From the NCBI GenBank assembly GCA_964455095.1, contig CAYVUV010000409.1, positions 1-21,220 on the forward strand: a DNA stretch of 21,220 bases, read 5' to 3'. The notes beneath the pieces are model-generated. The model made no database searches. It was not told where the DNA came from and was given only the letters and a program-made list of their open reading frames with translations. Shown here in pieces: positions 13,699 through 21,220 of the stretch. How positions within the stretch are numbered: position 1 is the stretch's first letter; each line of letters starts with the position of its first letter. The stretch is from CAYVUV01 sp964455095. Lineage in GTDB: Bacteria > Desulfobacterota > Binatia > HRBIN30 > CADEER01. A program made the position numbers and the translations under genes.

Positions 13699-14955
13699 AT
13701 GAGACGAACGCGGATAACCTGGGCGGCGTTGCTGAGCGTGGCCATCATGGCGTCGGCTGCGCCGAGTGAAGCCAGACTGACTCTGGTCGACGAGGAACGC
13801 GAGGGCGTTGCCGGGGTCGAAGGCCTGCTGGGCGCGCGCGGGGTCGCGATCAGCCCCGACGGTCTCAATGTGTATGCCGTTGGCGTCATCGGCGATTCGC
13901 TCGCCGCATTTGCGCGCAACATTTCAACCGGTGCGTTGACCTTCCTGGAGGCGCATCGCGACGGGGTGGACGGGGTGGACGGGCTCGACGGCCCGATCCA
14001 GCTCGCCGTCAGCCCAGACGGCTCGTTCGTCTACGTCGTGAGTGGAAATGACGACGCCATCGCCGTGTTTCGGCGCGATGCGGCGACGGGAAAGCTCTCG
14101 TTCACGACAGCATACACAGGAGTCGGCGCGGCACAGGGCGCGGCGCAACCGGTATCGTCCATCGCCATCAGCCCCGACGGGCACAACGTGTATGCCGGGG
14201 CCGACGGAGCGGTGCTGATCGCCTTCGATCGCGACACGAGCAGCGGCGCCTTGAGCGTGCGCGACGTCGAGACCGATGGTGTGGCTGGAGTCACCGCCAT
14301 GCGCGCCTTGGCGTCGCTGGCGTTCACCCCAGACGGCAGCCGTCTGTACGGCATCGGCTTCCGAACCTTCGTGACCTTCGAGCGCGATGGTACCGGCGCG
14401 CTGACGTTCCTGGGGCAGGCGACCGTCGGCCTCTCCGAATTCTTCTCGACTGGCGCGGTCACCGTCTTCGTCAACGGGGCTGACGTGTACGCAACGGCGG
14501 ACGTGCATTCGGGACCCGACCACGTCTTCGGCGCCATCGGGCTCTTGCGCGCGGGCAGCACTCCGGGTGCGCTCACCCTGGTGCAGCAGGAGAATGTCGG
14601 AACGGGAATTACGGAACCGCGCGCCATCGCCGCCACCGGCAACGGCGCGTTCGTCTTCGTCGGCAGTCTCGGCGACGACGACATCACCGCCTTTCGCCGC
14701 GCGCCGGACGGGCGGCTGACGTTCTCCGAGCGCCGCGACGCGCCGCTGAGCGACGTCTTTTCCATCGTCGTCAGCCCCGACTCGCGTCACCTCTACGCGG
14801 TCGGCGCCAACAGCAATAACCTCGTCGCCTTCCGCATCTCGCCGGATCCAGTGCCGATGGAAGTCCCTGCTCTATCCACGACGGGAGTCGCGGTGATGCT
14901 GGCCGCGTTTGCGATCGTCCTATGGTTGCAGCGGCAACGGTTTGCGCGCGTGTAG
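13699..14955 (+). CDS. Secreted lactonase/YVTN-type beta-propeller with IPTL-like C-terminal tail
   Basis: 418 residues from ATG 13699. Signal peptide MRRTRITWAALLSVAIMASA leads into a propeller with recurring blades: GVAISPDGLNVYAVG, LAVSPDGSFVYVVS, IAISPDGHNVYAG, LAFTPDGSRLYGIG, IVVSPDSRHLYAVGANS, each followed by an 'F-R-D-x-x-TG-x-L-(T/S)-F' strand. This is the pattern of the lactonase (6-phosphogluconolactonase-like) and YVTN propeller families. In an exported protein the sugar lactonase activity is doubtful, and I would call it a propeller of unknown ligand. The end VPALSTTGVAVMLAAF, a hydrophobic helix, then RQRFARV resembles the IPTL-CTERM sorting tail (PTLSEWG), with the Trp position changed to Thr. 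Probably surface-anchored. Confidence 0.82.
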   Translation: MRRTRITWAALLSVAIMASAAPSEARLTLVDEEREGVAGVEGLLGARGVAISPDGLNVYAVGVIGDSLAAFARNISTGALTFLEAHRDGVDGVDGLDGPIQLAVSPDGSFVYVVSGNDDAIAVFRRDAATGKLSFTTAYTGVGAAQGAAQPVSSIAISPDGHNVYAGADGAVLIAFDRDTSSGALSVRDVETDGVAGVTAMRALASLAFTPDGSRLYGIGFRTFVTFERDGTGALTFLGQATVGLSEFFSTGAVTVFVNGADVYATADVHSGPDHVFGAIGLLRAGSTPGALTLVQQENVGTGITEPRAIAATGNGAFVFVGSLGDDDITAFRRAPDGRLTFSERRDAPLSDVFSIVVSPDSRHLYAVGANSNNLVAFRISPDPVPMEVPALSTTGVAVMLAAFAIVLWLQRQRFARV

Positions 14956-15045
14956 CCAAGGAGCAGTCAGCCGCGTCAGATCATTGCCACCGATGCCCGC
15001 GCCTCGCTGGCGCAGTCGCCCAGACTGGCGTAACTAGACATCGTC

Positions 15046-16596
15046 ATGGCCGATGATCCGCGCATCCTCGAGCTGCGCGCCATGCGCGACAAGGCGCGTC
15101 TCGGCGGCGGAGCCCAGCGCATCGCGGCGCAACACGAGAAGGGCAAGCTGACGGCGCGCGAGCGTCTCGACCTGTTGCTCGATCCCGGCTCGTTCAACGA
15201 GTTGGAGCCGTTCCTGACCCACCAGGGTGACGAGCTGGGTGTGACGACCGAGCGCATCGCCGGCGACGGCGTGGTCACCGGCTACGGGCAGGTCGACGGT
15301 CGCACGGTGTTCGTGTATGCGCAGGATTTCACCGTCTTCGGCGGCACCCTCGGCGAGATGCAGGGCCGCAAGATCTGCCGCCTGATGGATCTGGCCCTGC
15401 GCGACGGCGCGCCGATCGTCGGGCTCATCGACTCGGGCGGCGCGCGCATCCAGGAAGGCGTGCGCAGCCTGGGCGGCTATGCGGAGCTCTTTCAGCGCAA
15501 TGCGCGCTACTCCGGGGTGATTCCGCAGGTCAGCGTGATGCTCGGACCGTGTGCCGGCGGCGCCGCCTACTCGCCTGCCCTCACTGACCTGATCATCATG
15601 GTCGAGCAGCACTCGTTCATGTTTCTCACCGGACCCGAGGTGATCAAGACGGTGACCGGCGAGGTGATCGACGTCGAACAGCTGGGTGGGTCCGAGGTGC
15701 ATCTGACCTCCACCGGCGTGGCGCATCTGGGGGCCGCGAGCGAGGCCGAAGCGCTGGCGCTGTGCCGGCGGGTGCTCGGCTACCTGCCGTCGAACAACGT
15801 CGAGAGTCCGCCGTTCGCGCCGCCGAGCGACGATCCCCAGCGCATGGACGAGGCGCTCAACTCGATCGTGCCGCTCGACCGCAGCGTCGCGTACGAGATG
15901 CACGCGGTGATCGAGCGGGTGGTCGATGCCGGCTCGTTCGTCGAACTGCAGCCGCGTTGGGCACGCAATGCGATCATCGGGTTGGCTCGCCTGGGCGGCT
16001 TCAGCGTCGGGATCGTCGGTCAAGAGCCCAGCGTCATGGCTGGGGTCATCGACATCGACGCGGCCGATAAAATGGCGCGCTTCGTCCAGTTCTGCGACTG
16101 CTTCAACCTGCCGCTGGTGACGTTCGTCGACTCACCAGGCATCCTGCCGGGGGTCGAGCAGGAACACCGCGGCATCATTCGCCACGGCGCCAAGCTGCTC
16201 TATGCCTATGCCGTGGCGACGGTGCCGAAGATCAGCACCGTGACGCGCCGCGCCTATGGCGGCGCCTATGTCGTGATGAGCAGCAAGTTCCTCGGCGCCG
16301 ACGTCACCTACGCGTGGCCGAGCGCCGAGATCGCCGTCATGGGCGCCGAAGGGGCGGTCAACATCCTCTACCGCAAGCAGATCGAAGCGGCTGCCGACCA
16401 GGTCGCCGAGCGGACCCGCCTGGAGAACGACTATCGCCAACGCTTCGGCAACCCGTATCACGCGGCCGCCGCCGGCTACGTCGACGACATCATCGAGCCG
16501 CGCGAGACGCGTCCGAAGCTGATCGCCGCCCTCGGCGCGTTGCGCGACAAGCAAGCCGTGACGCCGCCGCGCAAGCACGGCAACATGCCCCAGTAG
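15046..16596 (+). CDS. mmdA: Acyl-CoA carboxyltransferase, alpha subunit of a Na+-translocating methylmalonyl-CoA-type decarboxylase
   Basis: 516 residues, the usual length of PccB/MmdA proteins. It has two crotonase-like halves. The N-half shows KLTARERLDLLLDPGSF (34-50), FGGTLGEMQGRKI (98-110), DSGGARIQEGV (129-139) and GPCAGGAAYSPALTD (167-181), with Gly-Gly oxyanion and CoA contacts. The C-half has DSPGILPG and RRAYGGAYVVMSSK (about 401-414). Alone it could be a propionyl-CoA carboxylase beta subunit. The downstream OadG-like, biotin carrier and OadB-like genes instead show decarboxylation coupled to Na+ export, most likely of methylmalonyl-CoA to propionyl-CoA; malonyl-CoA or glutaconyl-CoA are alternatives. 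Cytoplasmic, bound to the membrane complex. No biotin carboxylase is nearby, which also argues for decarboxylase. Confidence 0.88.
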   Translation: MADDPRILELRAMRDKARLGGGAQRIAAQHEKGKLTARERLDLLLDPGSFNELEPFLTHQGDELGVTTERIAGDGVVTGYGQVDGRTVFVYAQDFTVFGGTLGEMQGRKICRLMDLALRDGAPIVGLIDSGGARIQEGVRSLGGYAELFQRNARYSGVIPQVSVMLGPCAGGAAYSPALTDLIIMVEQHSFMFLTGPEVIKTVTGEVIDVEQLGGSEVHLTSTGVAHLGAASEAEALALCRRVLGYLPSNNVESPPFAPPSDDPQRMDEALNSIVPLDRSVAYEMHAVIERVVDAGSFVELQPRWARNAIIGLARLGGFSVGIVGQEPSVMAGVIDIDAADKMARFVQFCDCFNLPLVTFVDSPGILPGVEQEHRGIIRHGAKLLYAYAVATVPKISTVTRRAYGGAYVVMSSKFLGADVTYAWPSAEIAVMGAEGAVNILYRKQIEAAADQVAERTRLENDYRQRFGNPYHAAAAGYVDDIIEPRETRPKLIAALGALRDKQAVTPPRKHGNMPQ

Positions 16597-16608
16597 GTAG
16601 CAGACCAG

Positions 16609-16917
16609 ATGGACGCGGATCTCGGCAGTGCGACGGTCATAGCGCTGCTCGCGCTGGCCGCGGTGGGGCTGGTGCTCCTCCTGGTCGGGGCGCTGATCAG
16701 CCTGTTGGTGCGCCTCACCGCCGAGGCGCCGGTCGTCGCGTCGACTGCCGCATCAGACGAACAGGCGCTGCGCGCACGGGCCGCCGCGGCGGCGGTGGCC
16801 GTGGCTTTGGCACAGCGCGGCGCCGCGACATCCTCGCGCGCCGAGCCGTCCGGGCTGAGCCCCTGGCAGATCGCCATGCGCACCGCCGGGCTGACACGCT
16901 GGCGGCCGCGGCGATGA
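16609..16917 (+). CDS. mmdD: OadG-like small membrane subunit (gamma/delta) of the decarboxylase
   Basis: 102 residues. One N-terminal transmembrane helix (about 8-37, ALLALAAVGLVLLLVGALISLL) is followed by an Ala-rich hydrophilic segment (45-70) and a C-terminal SGLSPWQIAMRTAGLTRW motif. OadG/MmdD proteins have this plan: a membrane helix, an Ala/Pro-rich linker and a C-terminal part that binds the carboxyltransferase and stabilises the complex. Its position between the alpha subunit (12 bases upstream) and the biotin carrier supports the assignment more than sequence similarity, which is always low in this family. It ends in an ATGA overlap (16914-16917) with the carrier gene. Confidence 0.75.
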   Translation: MDADLGSATVIALLALAAVGLVLLLVGALISLLVRLTAEAPVVASTAASDEQALRARAAAAAVAVALAQRGAATSSRAEPSGLSPWQIAMRTAGLTRWRPRR

Positions 16918-17357
16918 AGCACACGGTGGAGGTGGACGGTCGCCGCTTCGCGGTCGAGGTCGGTGACCTGAGGGCTCGCCCGATCATCGCAGAGGTCGAC
17001 GGCCAGCGTTTCGAGGTCTGGCCGGCCGAGACGCCGTCCGTGGCCGGCGTCACGCCCATCGCCCCAGCGGCGGCGCCGCGCGCGCCGGTCGGAGCCAGGG
17101 CCAGTTCGGCGCGGGTCGTCAGCCCGAGCACTGCTGACACTCGATCCGTTCCCGCGCCGTTGCCAGGAGTCGTCGGCGCCGTACACGTCCAGTCGGGCAG
17201 TCAGGTGGTTGCCGGCCAGGAGCTGGTGATGATCGAAGCCATGAAGATGAAGAACACGATCCGCGCCCCGCGTGCCGGACGCGTCGAGGCGGTCCTTGTC
17301 CGCGTCGGCCAGCGCGTGCAGCACGGCGACCCGTTGCTCCGCTATGCCGCCGACTAG
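16914..17357 (+). CDS. mmdC: Biotin carboxyl carrier subunit of the decarboxylase
   Basis: 147 residues from the ATG of the ATGA overlap. The N-terminal 40 residues (KHTVEVDGRRFAVEV, EVDGQRFEVW) form the small beta domain typical of decarboxylase carriers. A Pro/Ala-rich flexible linker (about 42-85) precedes the biotinyl domain VPAPLPGVVGAVHVQSG...ELVMIEAMKMKN, with Lys111 in EAMKMKN as the biotinylation site. The lipoyl/biotinyl domain ends VRVGQRVQHGDPLLRYA. It carries CO2 as carboxybiotin from the alpha subunit to the membrane beta subunit. The linker is Ala/Pro/Arg rather than pure Pro-Ala. A biotin ligase acting on it must be encoded elsewhere. Confidence 0.9.
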   Translation: MKHTVEVDGRRFAVEVGDLRARPIIAEVDGQRFEVWPAETPSVAGVTPIAPAAAPRAPVGARASSARVVSPSTADTRSVPAPLPGVVGAVHVQSGSQVVAGQELVMIEAMKMKNTIRAPRAGRVEAVLVRVGQRVQHGDPLLRYAAD

Positions 17358-17360
17358 CCG

Positions 17361-18503
17361 GTGACGGGCTCGACGATGACCGGCTCGCTGCGCATCACTG
17401 ACCTCCTCGCTGGTCTCACGGCGCTCAGCCCGGCGCACCTGGTGATGATGGCGGCGGGCGCGGCACTGATCGGGCTGGCCATCAGCAAGCGCTACGAGCC
17501 GTTGCTCCTGGTGCCGATCGGCTTCGGATGTCTGGTCGCCAACCTGCCGCTGCATGGCATGACGGCCGGTGACGGCTTGTTCGCGGTGCTGCAGCGGTTT
17601 GGTATCGACACCGAGTTGTTCCCGCTGCTGATTTTCGTCGGCGTCGGCGCGATGTTGGACTTCAGCCCGCTGTTGGCCCGTCCGTCGCTGCTGGTGCTCG
17701 GTTTGGCCGGGCAGGTCGGCATCTTCACGACTCTGCTGCTGGCGGTGGCCCTCGGTTTCTCGCTGCCACAGGCCGCTTCGATCGGCGTCATCGGCGCGCT
17801 CGACGGGCCGACCTCGATCTTCGTCGCGGTTCAGCTGGCGCCCGACCTGCTCGCGCCGATCGCGGTGGCGGCGTATTCGTACATGAGCCTGATCCCGCTC
17901 ATCCAGCCACCGCTGATGCGGCTGCTGACGACGCCCGCCGAACGCCGCATCCAGATGGCGTACACGCCGCGGCCGGTGTCGCGCCGCGCCCGCGTGCTGT
18001 TCCCGATCGCGACGACGGTGTTGGTCAGCTTGCTGGTTCCGGCGGCCGCGCCGCTGGTCAGCATGTTGATGTTCGGCAACCTGCTGCGCGAGAGCGGCGT
18101 CACCGAACGGCTGGCGCGCGCGGCCGAGAACGAGCTGATCAACATCAGCACGCTGCTGCTCGGGCTCTGCATCGGCGCGACGATGGAGGCCTCCCACTTC
18201 CTGCGGCTCGATACGCTGCTGATCCTGGGGCTCGGCTTTGCCGCCTTCGTGATCGACACGGTCGGCGGGCTGCTGCTCGGCAAGCTGCTGTGCGTGCTCA
18301 GCGGCCGGCGCCTCAATCCGCTCCTCGGCGCCGCGGGCATCAGTGCGTTTCCGATGGCCGCACGCCTGGCGGCCCAGATCGCGCACGAGGAAGACCCCGA
18401 CAACTTCCTGCTCATGCACGCCCTCGGCGCTAATGCCGCCGGGCAACTGGCCAGCGTCGTCGCGGGCGGCGCGCTGCTCGGATTGGTGTCGCGGTTACTG
18501 TGA
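17361..18503 (+). CDS. mmdB: Sodium-pumping decarboxylase beta subunit (OadB/GcdB/MmdB family)
   Basis: 380 residues from GTG 17361 (ATG 17376 is an alternative), 3 bases after the carrier stop. It is a highly hydrophobic multi-pass membrane protein. The family region GALDGPTSIF holds Asp148, and the Tyr of AAYSYM is at 174, 26 residues later, the spacing of Asp203 and Tyr229 in Klebsiella OadB. The helix NPLLGAAGISAFPMAAR places Asn319, Gly323, Ser328 and Arg335 with the spacing of Asn373, Gly377, Ser382 and Arg389 of OadB, so every residue I recall as needed for Na+ transport is kept. The end HEEDPDNFLLMHALGANAAG is also classical. It decarboxylates carboxybiotin and exports Na+. The chain is about 50 residues shorter than OadB, mainly before Asp148. 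Confidence 0.92.
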   Translation: MTGSTMTGSLRITDLLAGLTALSPAHLVMMAAGAALIGLAISKRYEPLLLVPIGFGCLVANLPLHGMTAGDGLFAVLQRFGIDTELFPLLIFVGVGAMLDFSPLLARPSLLVLGLAGQVGIFTTLLLAVALGFSLPQAASIGVIGALDGPTSIFVAVQLAPDLLAPIAVAAYSYMSLIPLIQPPLMRLLTTPAERRIQMAYTPRPVSRRARVLFPIATTVLVSLLVPAAAPLVSMLMFGNLLRESGVTERLARAAENELINISTLLLGLCIGATMEASHFLRLDTLLILGLGFAAFVIDTVGGLLLGKLLCVLSGRRLNPLLGAAGISAFPMAARLAAQIAHEEDPDNFLLMHALGANAAGQLASVVAGGALLGLVSRLL

Positions 18504-18567
18504 GCTTCGAAGGGCAACGATCAGCGCGGCGGGGATCCGCCCCCCGGAGCGTTTGATCCCATCGGAG

Positions 18568-18651
18568 TCGGGGTCGGAATCGCTATCGGAATCGAAGGAA
18601 ACGATCCGTGGCACTGATCGATCCCGATGCCGATACCGACTCCGACCCCGA
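18568..18651. repeat. Long imperfect inverted repeat built from TCGGNN units
   Basis: Arms 18568-18594 and 18625-18651 are 27 bases each and pair at 24 positions around a 30-base loop. The left arm is a degenerate array of TCGG(G/A)(G/A/C)-type hexamers. It lies 64 bases after the mmdB stop and could end or protect the operon transcript; there is no U-run, so a Rho-independent terminator is not shown. Confidence 0.7.
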
Positions 18652-18670
18652 GCCGAGGCTCAATGTGGCA

Positions 18671-18703
18671 GAAGGCTCCGCGGGAGCGTCGCCCTCCCAA
18701 AGG
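18671..18703 (+). repeat. Probable dispersed repeat with a GCTCC-GCG-GGAGC stem
   Basis: The perfect 5-bp stem 18675-18687 is followed by GTCGCCCTCCC. In the reverse frame it reads WEGDAPAEP, a peptide I associate with translated intergenic repeats in many bacterial assemblies (recollection). Only one copy is in this window. Confidence 0.35.
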
Positions 18704-18825
18704 CCTAGGAAGTGCGGAGTAGATGCGACCGAGGAGCGAGGAACTTCCTTCGCGGATTGCCGGGCAAAGCCTCGTGGCGCAGATTCTTCGTGGCGGTGGG
18801 GCAGGCGGCCTGCGAGAATGAAAGC

Positions 18826-21207
18826 GTGCTGTCCAGACTTGCCTCGCTGTGTCGCTGTGCCGTGCTGCTCGCCGGCGCGGTGCTGGTGGCGTCCGCGGCA
18901 GCCGCCGCCAATACGACGTTGGTCGCGCGCGGCAGCACCTGGCGTTACCTCGACGGCGGCGCCAGCCCGGCGGCAACCTGGACCGACCCGGCCTTCGACG
19001 ACCACACGTGGGCCTTCGGTCCGGCGCAACTCGGTTACGGCGACGGCGACGAAGCGACGCTGGTAAGCTATGGCGCCAACCCGGCCGCCAAGGCGATTAC
19101 CACCTACTTCCGCCACACCTTCACGATCGCGGGCGCAGCCGACCTGCGCGGACTTTCGCTGCGCTTGCTGCGCGACGACGGGGCGCGCGTGTTTCTCAAT
19201 GGCAGCGAGGTGCGGCGCGACAACCTGCCCTCCGGAGCGATCGCCGCTGCGACGCAGGCGCTGGTGGCAATCGGCGGCGCCGACGAGTCGATTTTCTACT
19301 CCAGCATCGTCGACGCCGCCCTGCTGCGCGAGGGCTCCAACCTGCTCGCCGTCGAACTGCATCAGTCGAGCTCCACCAGCTCGGACATCAGCTTCGACCT
19401 CGAGCTGATCGGCTCGGACGGCGCGGCGCAGGTCGTGCGCGGACCCTATCTGCAGCGCGGCCAGGCGACCGGCGTGGTCGTGCGCTGGCGCACCGACTAT
19501 CCGACCGACAGCCGGGTGCGTTACGGCAGCGCGCCGGAGGCGCTGATCGCCAGCGCCGCCGACGCGGCAGCAACCACCGAGCACGCCGTCGCCCTGTCGG
19601 GCCTGAGTGCCGACACGCGTTACTACTACTCCGTTGGCGATACGGCCGAAGTGCTGGCCGGCGGCGACGCCGCCCACAGCTTCCGCACCGCGCCGCCGCC
19701 CGGCACGGCAAAGCCGACGCGCATCTGGGTGGTGGGCGACAGCGGCACCGGCGGAGCCGGCGCGCGCGCCGTGCGCGACGCCTTCCTTTCATTCGCCGGC
19801 GGCGTCGCCCCCGATCTTTGGCTGATGTTGGGTGACAACGCCTACACCAGCGGCACCGATGCGGAATACCAGATCGGGTTGTTCGACGTGTACCCGGCGC
19901 TGCTGCGCGCCAGCGTGCTCTGGCCGACGCTCGGCAACCACGACGGGCAGAGCGCCGACTCGGCGACGCAGAGCGGTCCGTACTACGACATCTTCACGCT
20001 GCCGAGCGCGGGCGAGGCCGGCGGCGTCGTCTCGGGCACCGAGGCCTACTACGCCTTCGACTACGGACGCGTCCACTTCGTCTGTCTCGACTCGTACGAG
20101 ACCAGCCGCAGCCCGAGCGGTGCCATGTTGACCTGGCTGGCGGACGATCTCGCGGCGGCAGACGCCGATTGGGTGATCGCCTTCTGGCACCATCCGCCTT
20201 ACAGCAAGGGCTCGCACGACTCCGACGTCGCGACCGAGCTGATCCAGATGCGGCAGAACGCGCTGCCGATCCTGGAGGCCTACGGCGTCGACCTGGTGCT
20301 CAGCGGCCACAGTCACGCCTACGAGCGCAGCGTGCTGCTCGACGGCCACTACGGCAGCTCGTCGACGCTCACTGCGGGGATGCGCCTCGACGGCGGCCCG
20401 GGTCCATACCACAAGGCATCGCCCGGCCTGGCCCCGCACCAGGGCGCCGTGTACGTCGTCGCCGGCAGTGGCGCGCAGGCGAGCGGCGGCGCGCTCGACC
20501 ATCCCGCCATGGCGGTGTCGCTGAACGAGCGCGGCTCGCTCGTGCTCGATGTCGACCGCGACGTGCTCACCGCTCGCTTCGTCAACGACGCGGCAGTCGT
20601 GCGCGACGCGTTCACCATCAGCAAGGGCGCGCTGCCGACACCGGCGCCGACGGCCACCGCCACGCCGGCGCCGACCGCGCTGGTCGCCGGCCAGGTGCGC
20701 TACTACGCCAGTGGACAGCCCGTGAGCGACGTAACCATGGGGAACGGCGCGCTGAGCGACGCTGGCGGCGCCTTCGCTGTCGCGGCGCCGCTCGCGGCGG
20801 ACCTGACGCTGCGCCCGAGCCGGCGCGGCAGCGGCGCCGCCGTCACCTCGCTCGACGCCGCGCGCATCCTGCAGGTAGCGGTCAAGTTGCGCAGCTTCGA
20901 CGCCGCGCAGGCGCTCGCCTGCGACGTCACCGGCGACGGCACGATCAGCTCGCTCGACGCCGTGCGCGTCCTGCAATTGGTCGTCGGTCTGCGCAGTAGC
21001 CTGCCGGTCGCCGACCTCTGCGGCTCCGACTTCGTCTTCGTCCCCGCCGCCAGCGCCGCCACGAATCAGCAGGTCGCGCCGGCGCAGATCGGTGCCAGCC
21101 TCTGCGTCCCCGCCACCATCGCCTACCAGCCCCTCGCCGCGCCCGCTGCCGGCCAGGATTTCGTCGCATTGGCATTCGGCGATTGCACGGGCAACTGGCG
21201 GCCATGA
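18826..21207 (+). CDS. Secreted purple-acid-phosphatase-like metallophosphoesterase with dockerin-like module
   Basis: 793 residues from GTG 18826, which gives a clean signal peptide (1-28, CAVLLAGAVLVASAAAAA); the open frame upstream passes through repeat DNA. Residues 30-197 form a jelly-roll-like domain (TYFRHTFTI, GARVFLNGSEV). Residues 203-288 are the Fn3-like N-terminal domain of purple acid phosphatases (RGPYLQRGQATGVVVRW). The catalytic domain has all five metal-site blocks: GDSG (304-307), GDNAY (336-340), GNHD (370-373), WHHPP (454-458) and GHSHAYER (494-501). A Thr-Pro linker (603-617) leads to a carboxypeptidase-regulatory-like strand region and a dockerin-like pair (TSLDAARILQ, DVTGDGTISSLDAVRVLQ; 674-717). 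The C-terminus FGDCTGNW resembles the end of cohesin-like modules. It should hydrolyse phosphate esters outside the cytoplasm. Confidence 0.9.
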   Translation: MLSRLASLCRCAVLLAGAVLVASAAAAANTTLVARGSTWRYLDGGASPAATWTDPAFDDHTWAFGPAQLGYGDGDEATLVSYGANPAAKAITTYFRHTFTIAGAADLRGLSLRLLRDDGARVFLNGSEVRRDNLPSGAIAAATQALVAIGGADESIFYSSIVDAALLREGSNLLAVELHQSSSTSSDISFDLELIGSDGAAQVVRGPYLQRGQATGVVVRWRTDYPTDSRVRYGSAPEALIASAADAAATTEHAVALSGLSADTRYYYSVGDTAEVLAGGDAAHSFRTAPPPGTAKPTRIWVVGDSGTGGAGARAVRDAFLSFAGGVAPDLWLMLGDNAYTSGTDAEYQIGLFDVYPALLRASVLWPTLGNHDGQSADSATQSGPYYDIFTLPSAGEAGGVVSGTEAYYAFDYGRVHFVCLDSYETSRSPSGAMLTWLADDLAAADADWVIAFWHHPPYSKGSHDSDVATELIQMRQNALPILEAYGVDLVLSGHSHAYERSVLLDGHYGSSSTLTAGMRLDGGPGPYHKASPGLAPHQGAVYVVAGSGAQASGGALDHPAMAVSLNERGSLVLDVDRDVLTARFVNDAAVVRDAFTISKGALPTPAPTATATPAPTALVAGQVRYYASGQPVSDVTMGNGALSDAGGAFAVAAPLAADLTLRPSRRGSGAAVTSLDAARILQVAVKLRSFDAAQALACDVTGDGTISSLDAVRVLQLVVGLRSSLPVADLCGSDFVFVPAASAATNQQVAPAQIGASLCVPATIAYQPLAAPAAGQDFVALAFGDCTGNWRP

Positions 21208-21220
21208 CTTGGAGCGCAGC

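Larger units (their letters stand above)
18504..18825. other. Repeat-rich intergenic region between the decarboxylase operon and the phosphatase gene
   Basis: There is no gene. It contains the long hairpin 18568-18651 and a GC stem 18675-18687 inside a GAP-rich repeat. Frames through it are simple-sequence shadows. The last 100 bases before GTG 18826 should hold the phosphatase promoter; no consensus hexamers are clear. Confidence 0.6.

Noticed and set aside
13587..13922. Upstream extension of the dockerin-like gene to ATG 13922
   Set aside because: It overlaps the divergent lactonase-like gene and buries a good signal peptide that starts at 13586.
16476..18446. 656-codon minus-strand open frame
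   Set aside because: Antisense to the decarboxylase operon. The Gln/His/Arg-rich text is the mirror of hydrophobic codons.
1..21220. tRNA, rRNA, riboswitch or replication origin
   Set aside because: I found no cloverleaf with a recognisable T-loop, no rRNA core words and no DnaA-box clusters. A covariance-model scan would be needed to exclude small RNAs.

Overview
The window is GC-rich bacterial chromosome with short gaps, no rRNA or tRNA, and short runs of co-oriented genes. Several secreted proteins carry Thr-Pro-rich linkers, Cys-rich modules, dockerin-like EF-hand pairs and C-terminal 'hydrophobic segment plus Arg' tails. This combination suggests a deep-branching environmental lineage of the old Deltaproteobacteria type (Myxococcota, Desulfobacterota or Binatota-like). 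That placement is inference from protein style, not from a marker gene.

Layout. 1-1408: the tail of a probable membrane protein and a convergent GT4 glycosyltransferase. 1474-2856: two tandem paralogous secreted Cys-rich proteins. 2905-6421: a SAM methyltransferase overlapping a penicillin-acylase-family Ntn hydrolase by 8 bases. 6422-8524: a visibly more A/T-rich patch with a membrane protein holding an internal tandem duplication, then debris: an Mrr N-terminal (winged-helix) remnant with an in-frame stop, an unrelated coding fragment, and a truncated HTH antitoxin-like gene behind a tiny coupled ORF. 8521-10593: a secreted beta-propeller protein with 13 Asp-box-like repeats. 10604-11357: a gene-poor stretch with dispersed repeats, a ParD-like antitoxin remnant interrupted by one TAG, and possibly the end of a PIN toxin. 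11358-12473: a pentapeptide-repeat protein with a TIR-like C-terminal domain, whose last 35 residues are encoded by a dispersed repeat. 12564-14955: two divergent secreted proteins (dockerin-like and lactonase-like propeller). 15046-18503: a compact four-gene operon for a biotin-dependent sodium-translocating acyl-CoA decarboxylase, most like methylmalonyl-CoA decarboxylase. 18504-18825: a repeat-rich gap with a long hairpin. 18826-21207: a large secreted purple-acid-phosphatase-like enzyme with dockerin module.

The best understood unit is the decarboxylase operon. The carboxyltransferase removes CO2 from a malonyl-type CoA thioester onto biotin, the carrier passes it to the membrane beta subunit, and that subunit decarboxylates it while exporting Na+; the small gamma/delta-type subunit anchors the complex. 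The least understood and most interesting part is the defence/toxin-antitoxin debris. Both the Mrr and the ParD remnants are interrupted at a position where the surrounding family pattern leads me to expect Tyr.
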